In this document: piece after piece, positions 30,304 to 40,431 of the stretch
How the letters are laid out: every line of letters begins with the position of its first letter
Position numbering within the stretch: position 1 is the stretch's first letter
NCBI RefSeq assembly: GCF_900105595.1
Contig: NZ_LT629784.1
Span: 2,852,001 to 2,916,000, forward strand
DNA: 64,000 bases
Reading direction: 5' to 3'
Source: Stappia sp. ES.058
GTDB taxonomy: Bacteria > Pseudomonadota > Alphaproteobacteria > Rhizobiales > Stappiaceae
Program-made: the position numbers and the translations under genes
Notes under the pieces: model-generated
Seen by the model: the letters and a program-made list of their open reading frames with translations, nothing else
Databases searched by the model: none
Told to the model about the DNA's origin: nothing

Positions 30304-30497
30304 GTTCGAACCTCCGTCGGGGCGGAAAGCGCAATCCCTCCTCATGCGAACGCCCGAACAGATGGTTCAAGGATGAACTGCCCCGTATGACGGATACTTC
30401 CCCGAGACGGAGGGAGGGAGGCGCGGGCCGAGCCTAGAATGGCATTTTCCCTCTTCGCCGCACACCGGTCAAGAGAGGCCCCCGCGCCAATTCGTCC

Positions 30498-31466
30498 TCA
30501 CATAAAGAGCGCCTCGCCCTCCTTGTCCTTGTAGAGATGGGCGACCTGTTCGCCGTAGCCGTTGAAGAGCCGGGTCGGAACCCGTTCGTCGCTCGACAGC
30601 AGGCGCTCGGTCGCCTGGCTCCAGCGCGGATGCGGCACCTCCGGGTTCACATTCGCCCAGAAGCCGTATTCCGCCGCCTGGATCTCTTCCCAGAAGCTGA
30701 CGGGCCGCTCGTCGGTGAAGGTGAAGCGCACGATCGACTTGATCGACTTGAAGCCGTATTTCCATGGCACGGCGAGGCGGAGTGGTGCGCCGAACTGCTT
30801 GGCGAGCGGCTTGCCGTAGACCCCGGTCGCCATGAAGGCGAGCTCGTTGGTGGCTTCCGCGAGCGTCAGCCCCTCCACATAGGGCCAGGGGTTCCAGGAC
30901 GCCCGCTGGCCGCTGGCCACATCGGGATCGAGGAAGGTCTCCATGCGAACGTATTTCGCGCCCGCCTGTGGCCCGGCGAGCTTCACCAGATCGGCAAGCG
31001 GAAAGCCCGACCACGGCACGGTCATCGCCCAGGCCTCGACGCAGCGGTGGCGGTACACCCGCTCCTCTAGCTGCACCTTCGACAAAAGCTCGTCGATGCC
31101 GAGCGTCTGGGGATTGTCGCACAGCCCGTCGATCTTCACCTCCCAGGGCCGGATCTTCAGCGCCTGTGCAGCACTTGCGATCTGCTTGTGCGAGCCGAAC
31201 TCGTAGAAATTGTTGTAGGTGGAGGAAATCTTCTCCGGCGTGATGGCGCGCTCGACCGTGTAGGCGTCGTTGCGCGCCACCGGATAGAGCGATGCGCTCG
31301 GATCGTCGGCGGCCAGCGCGCTGCGCGAAAACAACGCCCCGCCTGCGACGCCGCCTGCCGCCGCAAGGCCGAAGCCGGCGAGGATCTGGCGGCGGTTCAA
31401 AAACACATGCTCGGGCGTGACGGACGATTCCGGAAGGTCCCAGGACCGTTTGTGTATGGTCGGCAT
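30498..31466 (-). CDS. msrP: Protein-methionine-sulfoxide reductase catalytic subunit MsrP
   Basis: 322 residues. This periplasmic molybdopterin enzyme reduces methionine sulfoxide in oxidised envelope proteins. A Tat signal is present (NRRQILAGFGLAAAGG, near 24-39, cleavage after SRSALA). The molybdenum ligand is Cys142 in YRHRCVEAWAMTVPW, and the family segments KYVRMETFLDP and WKYGFKSIKSI follow. The start at 31466 has AGGAAAGG upstream. The usual heme partner MsrQ is not adjacent: the next gene is a PQQ-type dehydrogenase and the other side is the DnaB-like gene. Confidence 0.94.
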   Translation of the reverse strand: MPTIHKRSWDLPESSVTPEHVFLNRRQILAGFGLAAAGGVAGGALFSRSALAADDPSASLYPVARNDAYTVERAITPEKISSTYNNFYEFGSHKQIASAAQALKIRPWEVKIDGLCDNPQTLGIDELLSKVQLEERVYRHRCVEAWAMTVPWSGFPLADLVKLAGPQAGAKYVRMETFLDPDVASGQRASWNPWPYVEGLTLAEATNELAFMATGVYGKPLAKQFGAPLRLAVPWKYGFKSIKSIVRFTFTDERPVSFWEEIQAAEYGFWANVNPEVPHPRWSQATERLLSSDERVPTRLFNGYGEQVAHLYKDKEGEALFM

Positions 31467-31573
31467 GGCGATGCCTTTCCTCTCAAGGTGCTGACGCGTT
31501 TGCCTTACCCGATATACCTGGCCGCGCTCGCGCACAAATCAAACCCGCTTGATGTGCCGTGAACGGCCCCCCT

Positions 31574-32713
31574 TCACGGCGCGGCCGAAATCCGGTACAG
31601 CGCGCCATCGGCCTCGTCGGTGGAAAACCACAGCGTGCCCCCGGGGCCGTTGCGAAGCGTGCGGATGCGCCCGTAGTCGCCAACGACTAGCCGTTCCTCG
31701 TTCGTCACCGCGCCGTTCTCGACCTCGAGCCTGGAGATCAATTGATCCTTGAGCGCGCCGACGAAGAGATCGTCCGTCCATGCCGGGATCGCGTCGCCCG
31801 AATAGAACGCCATGCCCGAGGGGGCGATGGAGGGATCCCAGTAGTGCACGGGCTGCTCATAGCCCTTCGCCGTCGTGCCGACACCGATCCTGCCGCCGGA
31901 ATAATGCCGCCCGTAGGAGATCACCGGCCAGCCGTAATTGAGCCCGGCGCGCGGCACATTGATCTCGTCGCCACCGCGCGCGCCATGTTCCACGGTCCAC
32001 AACCGCCCGGTCCCGGGCTCGACGGCCGCGCCCTGGATGTTGCGATGGCCGGTCGACCACATTTCGGGAAGCGCCTTTTCTCCGTTGGCGAAGGGATTGT
32101 CGGCCGGAATGCCGCCGTCGCGGGCCACCCGTAGCACCGAGCCCGCGTGATCGAAGGGGTCCTGCGCGCGCTCCGCCTCGCCCCGGTCGCCGGTGGTGAC
32201 GTAAACCGTGCCGTCGGGTGCGGGAATGACGCGCGAACCGAAGTGCCGCCCGCCCCGCGTCTTCTTGTCCATGCGCGCGATCACTTTCACGTCGGCAAGC
32301 CGCACCGTGCCGTCCTCGCGCAGGAGCCGCGCCCGCGCCGCCGTCGTGCCGGCTCCGCCCGGCCCCGGTTCGGAATAGGTCAGGAACACGTCGCCGGTTT
32401 GGGTGAAATCCGGCGCGACAACCACATCGAGCAATCCACCCTGGCCCGAGGCCCGCACCTCAGGCACGCCGGCGACCTCGACGCGCTGCCCGAGATCGGC
32501 GGACACCCAGAGCATCCGCCCGTCGACCTCGTTCACCAGCAGCGAGCCGTCGGGCAGGAAGTCGAAGCCCCAGGGGTAGTCCAGACCGTCGACCATCTTC
32601 GTCACGGTGAACCGGGCGGAGGCCGCCTCATGCACCTGTTGCGCGAGCGCCTGCGGCAGGCTCGCCAAACCGATGACAGCTGCAAGACCAAGACCCTTGA
32701 ACGGAAATCGCAT
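31574..32713 (-). CDS. Secreted PQQ-dependent sugar (aldose) dehydrogenase
   Basis: 379 residues with a Sec signal peptide (LGLAAVIGLASLPQALAQ, cleavage near residue 24). The rest is a six-bladed propeller of the soluble glucose/aldose dehydrogenase family. Landmarks are LDYPWGFDFLPDGSLLVNEV, YVTTGDRGEAERAQDP, STGHRNIQGAAVEP and EHGARGGDEINVPRAGLNYG, which contain the His/Arg/Asp residues that hold PQQ and calcium in relatives. It oxidises aldoses in the periplasm. AGGAGG precedes the start at 32713. It shares a strand with msrP, 107 bp apart, and may be co-transcribed. Confidence 0.9.
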   Translation of the reverse strand: MRFPFKGLGLAAVIGLASLPQALAQQVHEAASARFTVTKMVDGLDYPWGFDFLPDGSLLVNEVDGRMLWVSADLGQRVEVAGVPEVRASGQGGLLDVVVAPDFTQTGDVFLTYSEPGPGGAGTTAARARLLREDGTVRLADVKVIARMDKKTRGGRHFGSRVIPAPDGTVYVTTGDRGEAERAQDPFDHAGSVLRVARDGGIPADNPFANGEKALPEMWSTGHRNIQGAAVEPGTGRLWTVEHGARGGDEINVPRAGLNYGWPVISYGRHYSGGRIGVGTTAKGYEQPVHYWDPSIAPSGMAFYSGDAIPAWTDDLFVGALKDQLISRLEVENGAVTNEERLVVGDYGRIRTLRNGPGGTLWFSTDEADGALYRISAAP

Positions 32714-32776
32714 CCACTTCCTCCTGTCGAAACACGCCCCGAGGAAGAAGGTAGGCACGCGGCGTCCGGTTTCCAG

Positions 32777-34834
32777 TCAGGCGGCCTTTGCGGCGCGACG
32801 GGCGCAGACCTCGTCGGCGGCCTTGCCGTTCAGTTCGGCCAGATGATCGAACCGGCTGGAAAAGCTCGCCACGCCTTGCGTCGCGGAGCGCAATTCGACG
32901 ATGAGGTCGGCGGTTTCGGCCGTTGGCATCATCGCGCGCACCTCGTCCCAGCCCGGCCAGCCGGGCCGTGCGTCGAAGCCGAGCAATTGCCCCCGGCGCG
33001 CCGACACAATGCCGTTGATGCGTGGCGTCGCCTCGCTCGGGCAGCGGATCGTCACCAGGTCGACGGGTTCCAGCAGCACGGGCTTGCACTTCGGAAGACC
33101 CTCGCGCATCGCCTGGATCGCGGCCATGCGAAACGCCTGGTCGGAGGAATCGACGCTGTGGAACGACCCGTCGGTCAGGGTGACGCCGAGATCCACCACC
33201 GGAAAGCCCAGCGCGCCGTCACGGATCGCCTCCTCGACGCCCGCGCGCACCGCCGGAATATACTGCCTGGGAATGACGCCGCCGGTGATCGTGTCGGTGA
33301 AACCGAAGCCCTCTCCGCGCGCGAGCGGATGGATTTCCAGCGCGACATCGCCGAACTGGCCGTGCCCGCCGGACTGCTTCTTGTGGCGCGCACGCACAAA
33401 CGCCGAGCCGCGAATGGTCTCGCGATAGGGCACGCCCGGCGGCGCCGTCTCCACTGTCAGGCCATATTTGCCGGCAAGACGCTCAAGGGCGACACGCAAA
33501 TGCATTTCCCCCTGCCCCCGAAGCAGGGTCTCGCCGGTCTCCGGCACGTGGTGAACGCTGAGCGAGGGATCCTCCTCCGCCAGTTTCGCAAGGGCTGCAT
33601 TAAGCTTGACCTCGTCGCGGCGCTCGCCCGGAGAGACCGCGAGACCCAGCGCCGGCGCTGTCTCGACGACCGGCAGAAACTGCAAGTCGAACGAAGCGTC
33701 GCCCAGCGTCTCGCCGGTGGCGACCCCCTCCAGCTTGCCGAGACCGACCGTCTCGCCGGCACCGGCCGCATCGCGTTTCGTCGCCTGCTGGCCCATCAGC
33801 CGGTAAAGCCCGGACACCCGCGCGACGCTGCCATCGCCCCGCGTCAGCACATCGCCATCCGCGACATGGCCACTGAGCACCCGCACCAGCGAGAGCTTGC
33901 CCGCATGCGACGTGTGCAGGGTCTTGAGCACCTGGACCGCCGCCTCCGGAGAACCGTCCTCGCATCCCAGCCGCATACGGATCTCGTTCACCCCCGGCGT
34001 CTCGTGCCGCAGCGCCTTGAGGAGGCGCCCGATGCCGTTTCCGTGTTCGGCCGATCCGAAGAACACGGGGCAAACCAGACCCGCGCGCGTTTCGCTTGCG
34101 AGATCGGTGAAGATCCGCTCCGGTTCCGGCGCCAGGTCCTCCAGCAGCGCTTCCATCAGCGTGTCGTCGTGATCGGCGAGCGTTTCCAGCATGGAAAACC
34201 GCGCCTCGACCTCGCGCGCCATGGCCTCGTCGGGAATGTCGATGATCTCGCTCGGCGCATGCTCGCGGTAGACATAGGCGCGCTCCAGCGCCAGATCGAT
34301 ATAGCCGGTGGCGATGCCATCCTTCCAGATCGGCACCTGGCGCAGCAGCAGCGGCACGGCGGAGGCCGGCTGCAACATCGCCAGAACCTCGCGGATGCGG
34401 CTCGCGGACCGGTCGATCTTGTTGACGAAGACGAGCCGGGGAACGCCGCGATCCTCAAGCTGCTTGAGAATGAGCTGAAGGGCGGGCAGCTTCTTCTCGT
34501 CCCCTTCCACCACGACGACCGCGAGATCGACACCGGCAAGCACGCCCGCCGTTTCGCCGAGGAAGTCGACCGCGCCAGGACAATCGAGGAAGGTGAAGGG
34601 ATCGCCCATGAACACGGTCTCGGCCGCATTGACCTCGACGCTCATGGCATGCGCCCGCGCTTCCGGCGCGCCGTCGCCGACCGTGTTTCCCGCGCTCACG
34701 CTGCCCTGGCGCGAAATCGCACCCGAGCGGGCGAGAAGGGCCTCAAGCAGCGTGGTCTTGCCGCTGCCCGAAGGGCCGAGGATTGCGATGCATCGTGACC
34801 GGGCGCCGCCGGCCGTCTCCCTGGTGCCGCGCAT
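32777..34834 (-). CDS. Elongation factor G paralogue (EF-G-like GTPase)
   Basis: 685 residues from the ATG at 34834, chosen because GGGAG lies upstream and the G-domain starts at once. The frame stays open for 111 codons further up but is repetitive there. GTPase motifs are ILGPSGSGKTTLLEALL (G1), DCPGAVDF (G3) and FVNKID (G4). Domains II-V follow, with SGGHGQFGDVALEIHPL and the C-terminal PMPTAETA-like loop (MMPTAETADLIV). The G1 motif differs from the AHIDAGKTT of canonical EF-G, and the sequence is divergent throughout, so this is a paralogue and not the translocase. Its role is not established. Confidence 0.85.
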   Translation of the reverse strand: MRGTRETAGGARSRCIAILGPSGSGKTTLLEALLARSGAISRQGSVSAGNTVGDGAPEARAHAMSVEVNAAETVFMGDPFTFLDCPGAVDFLGETAGVLAGVDLAVVVVEGDEKKLPALQLILKQLEDRGVPRLVFVNKIDRSASRIREVLAMLQPASAVPLLLRQVPIWKDGIATGYIDLALERAYVYREHAPSEIIDIPDEAMAREVEARFSMLETLADHDDTLMEALLEDLAPEPERIFTDLASETRAGLVCPVFFGSAEHGNGIGRLLKALRHETPGVNEIRMRLGCEDGSPEAAVQVLKTLHTSHAGKLSLVRVLSGHVADGDVLTRGDGSVARVSGLYRLMGQQATKRDAAGAGETVGLGKLEGVATGETLGDASFDLQFLPVVETAPALGLAVSPGERRDEVKLNAALAKLAEEDPSLSVHHVPETGETLLRGQGEMHLRVALERLAGKYGLTVETAPPGVPYRETIRGSAFVRARHKKQSGGHGQFGDVALEIHPLARGEGFGFTDTITGGVIPRQYIPAVRAGVEEAIRDGALGFPVVDLGVTLTDGSFHSVDSSDQAFRMAAIQAMREGLPKCKPVLLEPVDLVTIRCPSEATPRINGIVSARRGQLLGFDARPGWPGWDEVRAMMPTAETADLIVELRSATQGVASFSSRFDHLAELNGKAADEVCARRAAKAA

Positions 34835-34967
34835 GGGGACGTCTCCCTCTCCCGGCCATGATGCGCCGACGTCAGCGGGCCGCGGGCACGCGGCCGATGC
34901 GAGGGCGTGCCTGGTCCGGGGCACGGCGATGACCGGGTCGGGCCGCGCGCCGGAGCCACCACCTGCC

Positions 34968-35036
34968 GAATGCAGGTGAAGAGCAAAGCCCGCCGATTGC
35001 GGGCGCAAGACAGAACCCGCCGACTGCCGACGGAGG
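34968..35036 (-). repeat. Three imperfect tandem hairpin units
   Basis: On the minus strand CGGCAGTCGGCGGG, CCCGCAATCGGCGGG and ACCTGCATTCGGCAGGT recur at about 25-bp spacing. Each can fold back on itself. They lie between the aminotransferase terminator and the EF-G-like start codon, in its leader. Confidence 0.45.
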
Positions 35037-35126
35037 ATTATCGTCGCGCCGATCCTTGAAGAAACGCAAGGAAATCCGTTGCCGCAGCGCAGCACGGACG
35101 GGCGCGAGAGATCCGTACCGAAACGC

Positions 35127-35156
35127 AAAAAGCCGGCGGGTCGCCCCGCCGGCTTT
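35127..35156 (-). terminator. rho-independent terminator of aatA
   Basis: A 10-bp perfect stem AGCCGGCGGG / CCCGCCGGCT with loop TCGC. On the minus strand it is followed by TTTTT. It lies about 40 bp after the aminotransferase stop. Confidence 0.88.
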
Positions 35157-35197
35157 GAGGATTTCAACGCTGTCGCGCAGTCGAGACCGCGCGCGCC

Positions 35198-36490
<1,293 letters not shown>

Positions 36491-36931
36491 CTATTCCGGC
36501 GCTCCGATCTCAATCCGCAGATGCGCGTTTCCCGTCGACGTGCGCTCGCGGGAGTGTCCACGGGGACCGACCAGACCCCGGATCCGGCGGCGAAGATTGG
36601 AAAATCCGTCGAAGGAAACGACATCCACGGGATCATCCAGATCGAGCACCATCCGCACCCAGCCGGAGCGCAAGGGTTCCGCGTCGACGACGCGCGCCGT
36701 GAAGGACTGCAACAGATACGTCCCGGAGACGCGCCCGCCCCGCGTCCAGTTCGCCGGTGGACGGTCGTCGATGGCGGCGTGAAGGGCGTTCCAGTCGCGA
36801 AAGCCGTGGTCGTGCGCCACACGCTCAAGCGCCTGCGCGTGGCCGATCCGGATGCCCCGTTCGCCAAGCCCGGCGCGCAACCGCCGGGCCTGGGCCTTTG
36901 CCTCCAACCTCGTGGGAAGCCGGTTTTTCAT
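36491..36931 (-). CDS. Glyoxalase_8-like small protein coupled to the MATE gene
   Basis: 146 residues. The N-terminal ~55 residues (LEAKAQARRLRAGLGERGIR, IGHAQALERVAHDHGFRDWN) match the domain often annotated as glyoxalase superfamily (Glyoxalase_8) in plasmid and chromosomal genes. The C-terminal part is a small beta-rich domain (TYLLQSFTARVVDAEPL, WVRMVLDLDDPVDVV). The start overlaps the stop of the MATE gene by four bases (ATGA), so translation is coupled. No catalytic glyoxalase residues are evident and a reaction should not be assumed. Confidence 0.7.
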   Translation of the reverse strand: MKNRLPTRLEAKAQARRLRAGLGERGIRIGHAQALERVAHDHGFRDWNALHAAIDDRPPANWTRGGRVSGTYLLQSFTARVVDAEPLRSGWVRMVLDLDDPVDVVSFDGFSNLRRRIRGLVGPRGHSRERTSTGNAHLRIEIGAPE

Positions 36932-38319
36932 CGCCCGTCCCCCGCGTCCGTCCGATACAGGCCGAGACGGCGCGATGGATCTCGCGCGTTCGCGGCCAGC
37001 ACCACGAGCGTGAGCGCGAGCAGCAGCGCTTCGGCGGTCGGCCCGGCGCGCCACACGCCCGGCTCGCCGAAGCGCGCGGAAAGCGCGAAGGTGAGCGGGA
37101 TCGCGAACAGATAGGGCTTTGCAAGCCCGAGCAGCGCGGCCCGGGACGCATCGCCGACCGACTGGAAGTAGCTCGCGATCATCATCAAGGGACCGGACAG
37201 GAAAAACAGCGCGATGACAACCGGCAGGATGCGGCCGACCTCGGCGACAACGGCCGGGTCGTCGACGAAAGCCCGGCCGATATCCGGTGCGAAAACCGTC
37301 ATCAGAAGCTGCAGCACGGCGCAATAGGCAAGCGCCGTCGCCATCGCGATGGTCAGGCTGGCATTGGAGCGGTGCCACGCGCGCGCACCGTAGTTGTTGC
37401 CCGTGATCGTTTGCATGGCGTGCGACAGGCCGAGCAGCGGCAGGAACGCGAAGGTAAGGACCCGCGTGATCACACCATAGGCCGAGACGGTATCGGCATA
37501 GCCCGGGCTGTCGACCATCTGCAGCGCCGCCATGATCGCCGCCGATCCGAGCGCGAGACCGACGAAATTGAGGCTTTGCGGCGCGCCCAGCGCCAGGATC
37601 CGCGTCCAGGAATGCATCACACCGTGGCGGACGAGCGCCGACGGGCGCAATGCCGTCGCCCCGCGAAAGCGGAAGGTCAGGATGATCGCGAAGGCCAGTG
37701 CCTGCGCCATCGCGGTGCCATAGGCGGATCCGGCGACCCCCAGTTCGAGGATGGCGATCAAAACGTAGTTGAAGGCCATGTTCGCCACCGACACCAGCAG
37801 GCTCATGGACGCCATGAAACCGACCCGGCCCTCGTTTCGCAACGCGTCCGAATTCACCGACAGAACGAAGAGTAGCGGCGCGAAGGCCGCCGTGATCTGC
37901 AGATAGGTCAGACCCATGCCTGTCAGGTCAGGCGAGCCGCCGGCGGCAAGGCCGACGACCTGCCGGCCGAAGCCGGCAAACACCGCGATCAGGGACGCTC
38001 CGATCAGGATCGCCAGGCCATGCGCCCCGGCGAAAACGCGGCGGGCGGCGCCGAAACGCCGGGCGCCGAGATGGCGCGCCAGCAGGCTGGACATGCCGCT
38101 GGACACAAGCGTCGCAAGCGCGACGATCAGCATATAGATCGGAAAGATCAAGGTGACCGCGGCCAGGGCCTGCGGGCCGACATAACGGCCCAGAAACAAC
38201 GCATCGGCGACGGCGAGAAGGCCGTTCATTCCCATCACGAAGATGATGGGAAGCGCGGTCCTGACGTAGATGGACCCCAGCGGGCCCTCGAGAAATATGT
38301 TGGAGGCGGTCTTCGACAC
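36928..38319 (-). CDS. MATE-family multidrug/Na+ antiporter
   Basis: 463 residues from the GTG at 38319 (AGAGGA upstream; TTG at 38340 is the alternative). Twelve hydrophobic segments lie in two halves. The first half carries LAVADALFLGRYVGPQALAA and the second AYGVITRVLTFAFLPLLGLS with the conserved GNNYGAR after helix 8. It probably exports cationic compounds driven by Na+ or H+. It is co-transcribed with the downstream Glyoxalase_8-like gene. Confidence 0.93.
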   Translation of the reverse strand: MSKTASNIFLEGPLGSIYVRTALPIIFVMGMNGLLAVADALFLGRYVGPQALAAVTLIFPIYMLIVALATLVSSGMSSLLARHLGARRFGAARRVFAGAHGLAILIGASLIAVFAGFGRQVVGLAAGGSPDLTGMGLTYLQITAAFAPLLFVLSVNSDALRNEGRVGFMASMSLLVSVANMAFNYVLIAILELGVAGSAYGTAMAQALAFAIILTFRFRGATALRPSALVRHGVMHSWTRILALGAPQSLNFVGLALGSAAIMAALQMVDSPGYADTVSAYGVITRVLTFAFLPLLGLSHAMQTITGNNYGARAWHRSNASLTIAMATALAYCAVLQLLMTVFAPDIGRAFVDDPAVVAEVGRILPVVIALFFLSGPLMMIASYFQSVGDASRAALLGLAKPYLFAIPLTFALSARFGEPGVWRAGPTAEALLLALTLVVLAANARDPSRRLGLYRTDAGDGR

Positions 38320-38537
38320 GGTCCCGGCTTCCTCTTGCAAACGGCGCGCAAGAATTGGACAGGCACCCGCATTCCCATCCGCGCGATACGCTTGGAGGAT
38401 CGTTCAAGACAGGGATGCGGAACTTCACCGGGACACAAGGTCAGCGGGCGGCAGGCGTCGGCAGGCCTTGTCGGGAGGTAGCCGAAGTCGGTGCTCCGGT
38501 CAACGCCCGAGAGGGATACCCGCGCCCGGTTGCGACC

Positions 38538-39653
38538 TCAGTGCTTGCTTTCGATCACCAGGTACTGACCCGAACCACCGTCAACGACGCTCGCCCTGAG
38601 GCGCTTGCTGCGCGACACCCCGTCGAAGCCGCTGACCGTTGCCTGAAGCGGCGCGGTGCTGTTCTTGCGCGCGTGCTCGATCAGAGAGACGAAGGTGCGC
38701 GGGTGCAGCATGGTCTCGGTGATCGGCGCGGACTCCATCATCTGCTCGGTGATGGCGAAGGTCTTGCGCGCCGACGCATTGGCGGAAATCAGCATGCGGG
38801 TCTTGAGATCGACGACCAGAAGCGGCGCATGCACGAGATTGAAGACCTGCTGGAAATCGACCGCGCAGTCGTTCACTTTCTCGGCCGAGAAGACGACGCC
38901 GCCAAGGCCCGACGAAACGCGGAACGGGATCAGGTCGTAGGTCAGCGTCATGGAATCGCCGGACGCCAGGAAGAACCGCTTGTTGCCGTCGACGGGCGCG
39001 CGCCGCGCCAGCGTCGTCAGCACCACCGACGTCAGGGTCTTGCCCACCCGGTTCGGGATATGGGCGATGTTGCGCCCGATGCACAGCGTCGGATCGGTGA
39101 TGTGAAAGAGGTCGTAGAGCGCCTGGTTCGCGTAGCGAAGATAGCCGAAGCTGTCGACGACGAGCACCGCCTTCTCGCTGCCCTCCACCAGATGACGAAT
39201 CAGCGGCGCGACACCGCGCACCGCGGTACCCGTCGCCTCGTCCTCGGCATCGGTGCCCGAGACCGCGATCACGAAGGTACGCCCGCCCTCCGCCTGGTAG
39301 CGGGTCGCGATGAGCGACAACCCGTTGCCGAGATCGTCGCCGCCAAGCTCGACCGGGCCGGCGGAGCCGTATTTCACGGCATGCTGGATCAGGCTGAGAA
39401 TCTGTTTCTGGTCGTTCTGGGCCAGATTGCGCAGCGCGCTCGACAGGTTCGCCTCGTTGAGACCCGCGACATGCTCGAAATCGAGCGAGGGCGATTCCAT
39501 CCAGACCAGCCGCTTGGTCTGAACATCGACCATGAAGAATCCAAGTCCGGCAATCGACAAGGCCGCGCTGCTTTCGGCGCCGCCCTGCGCCTTGGCTGCC
39601 GTATCCGCCTCACCATCCGAGGCCTGTCGTTCGACCTTTTCCACTGCGCTCAT
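38538..39653 (-). CDS. PAS-domain sensor protein without a recognisable output domain
   Basis: 371 residues. I see at least two and probably three PAS-like units. One is near 35-130 (LSIAGLGFFMVDVQTKRLVW). One is near 150-250 (KAVLVVDSFGYLRYANQALY), the clearest. One is near 265-360 (HAPLLVVDLKTRMLISANAS). No HTH, kinase, GGDEF or phosphatase domain follows, and the protein ends just after the last PAS. It may act by binding a partner. The start at 39653 has GGAAGACAG upstream. Its leader contains a strong hairpin with a possible 13-codon ORF (39760-39805). Confidence 0.8.
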   Translation of the reverse strand: MSAVEKVERQASDGEADTAAKAQGGAESSAALSIAGLGFFMVDVQTKRLVWMESPSLDFEHVAGLNEANLSSALRNLAQNDQKQILSLIQHAVKYGSAGPVELGGDDLGNGLSLIATRYQAEGGRTFVIAVSGTDAEDEATGTAVRGVAPLIRHLVEGSEKAVLVVDSFGYLRYANQALYDLFHITDPTLCIGRNIAHIPNRVGKTLTSVVLTTLARRAPVDGNKRFFLASGDSMTLTYDLIPFRVSSGLGGVVFSAEKVNDCAVDFQQVFNLVHAPLLVVDLKTRMLISANASARKTFAITEQMMESAPITETMLHPRTFVSLIEHARKNSTAPLQATVSGFDGVSRSKRLRASVVDGGSGQYLVIESKH

Positions 39654-39760
39654 GTTCTGTCTTCCGCTTGCCGCAACGCTCCGGCGGCCCTGCAGGGGGC
39701 GCACCGGTTCCTGTTCGCGAAGCTTCGCAAAAAGCTCCTGCGATTCCGTAAAGGCAATTC

Positions 39761-39802
39761 CATCAAAAAGAAGCGGCGGCGTTCATAATTGTGAACGCCG
39801 CC
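39761..39802 (-). promoter_or_regulatory. Hairpin with overlapping mini-ORF upstream of the PAS gene
   Basis: A perfect 11-bp inverted repeat GGCGGCGTTCA-TAATTG-TGAACGCCGCC (39775-39802) is followed on the minus strand by GCTTCTTTTTG. On the same strand an ATG at 39804, with GAGGCG upstream, opens a 13-codon frame MAAFTIMNAAASF that ends inside the T-tract. This resembles a leader peptide over an intrinsic terminator, which would make it an attenuator for the PAS gene. Alternatively it is only a stray terminator. Confidence 0.35.
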
Positions 39803-39913
39803 ATGGTTACGCCTCGAAATGATACAGGAACCGCCCGATTGACGGCCCGGCCCGGCCCCTTTCGAAAGCCAGGATGCCCAAATCGACGTCCTGGGATGTT
39901 TCGGAGTATCGCA

Positions 39914-40207
39914 ATGCATATCCCTCACCAGCCAGACCGCAAGGCCCCGTCAGGCCGCAAGGCCAAGGGCCTGCGCAGCCGGATCGTTCCTGCCGCAGCC
40001 ATCGTGCTTGCCGGTGCGGCGCCCGCCCTGCTGATCGCCTCCAGCGCACGCGCCGCCGGCGCGACGCCCGCGGATGACTGGACGATCGGCCTCCTCGCGC
40101 TCTCGTTCGGGTCGATGCTCCTGCTGCTCACGGTCTTCGCCCGGCATCTGGCGCGCAACCTCAAGGCCAGCGCTGCCCGCCATGACCTGAACCGGAGGGA
40201 CATGTGA
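39914..40207 (+). CDS. Small two-helix membrane protein
   Basis: 97 residues, unrecognised. A basic head is followed by a signal-like hydrophobic stretch (IVPAAAIVLAGAAPALLIAS, ending at an AlaArgAla site) and a second helix (WTIGLLALSFGSMLLLLTVF), then a basic tail. GGAG lies seven bases before the ATG. The stop overlaps the next start (TGATG), so the two small genes form a coupled pair. Confidence 0.6.
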   Translation: MHIPHQPDRKAPSGRKAKGLRSRIVPAAAIVLAGAAPALLIASSARAAGATPADDWTIGLLALSFGSMLLLLTVFARHLARNLKASAARHDLNRRDM

Positions 40208-40431
40208 TGCGCCTCCCCCGCCGCAGCACCTTTTCCGCAGCGCCGCACTGGGCTTCCGATTCCGGGGAGGACCGTGACCACACCGCGCTTCATCTTGCCG
40301 CGGCCGTGGCACTCGGTCTGCTGTTTGCCGCGTCGCTGACACTGTTCGGCGGCCCCCTGGCAGACGGTCTCAAGGACCTGGCACCAAACCCGGCGGGACA
40401 GGTCCAGTCGATCGACCCGGCGAATTTATGA
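40207..40431 (+). CDS. Small single-helix membrane protein
   Basis: 74 residues, unrecognised, translationally coupled to the preceding gene. One transmembrane helix (HLAAAVALGLLFAASLTLFG) is followed by a short periplasmic or cytoplasmic tail with DLAPNPAGQVQSIDPANL. No motif suggests a function. Coupling and paired topology suggest a two-component membrane unit. Confidence 0.55.
   Translation: MRLPRRSTFSAAPHWASDSGEDRDHTALHLAAAVALGLLFAASLTLFGGPLADGLKDLAPNPAGQVQSIDPANL

Noticed and set aside
34868..35167. Long N-terminal extension of the EF-G-like protein
   Set aside because: It is repetitive and basic, and precedes a start with a good ribosome site exactly at the G-domain.
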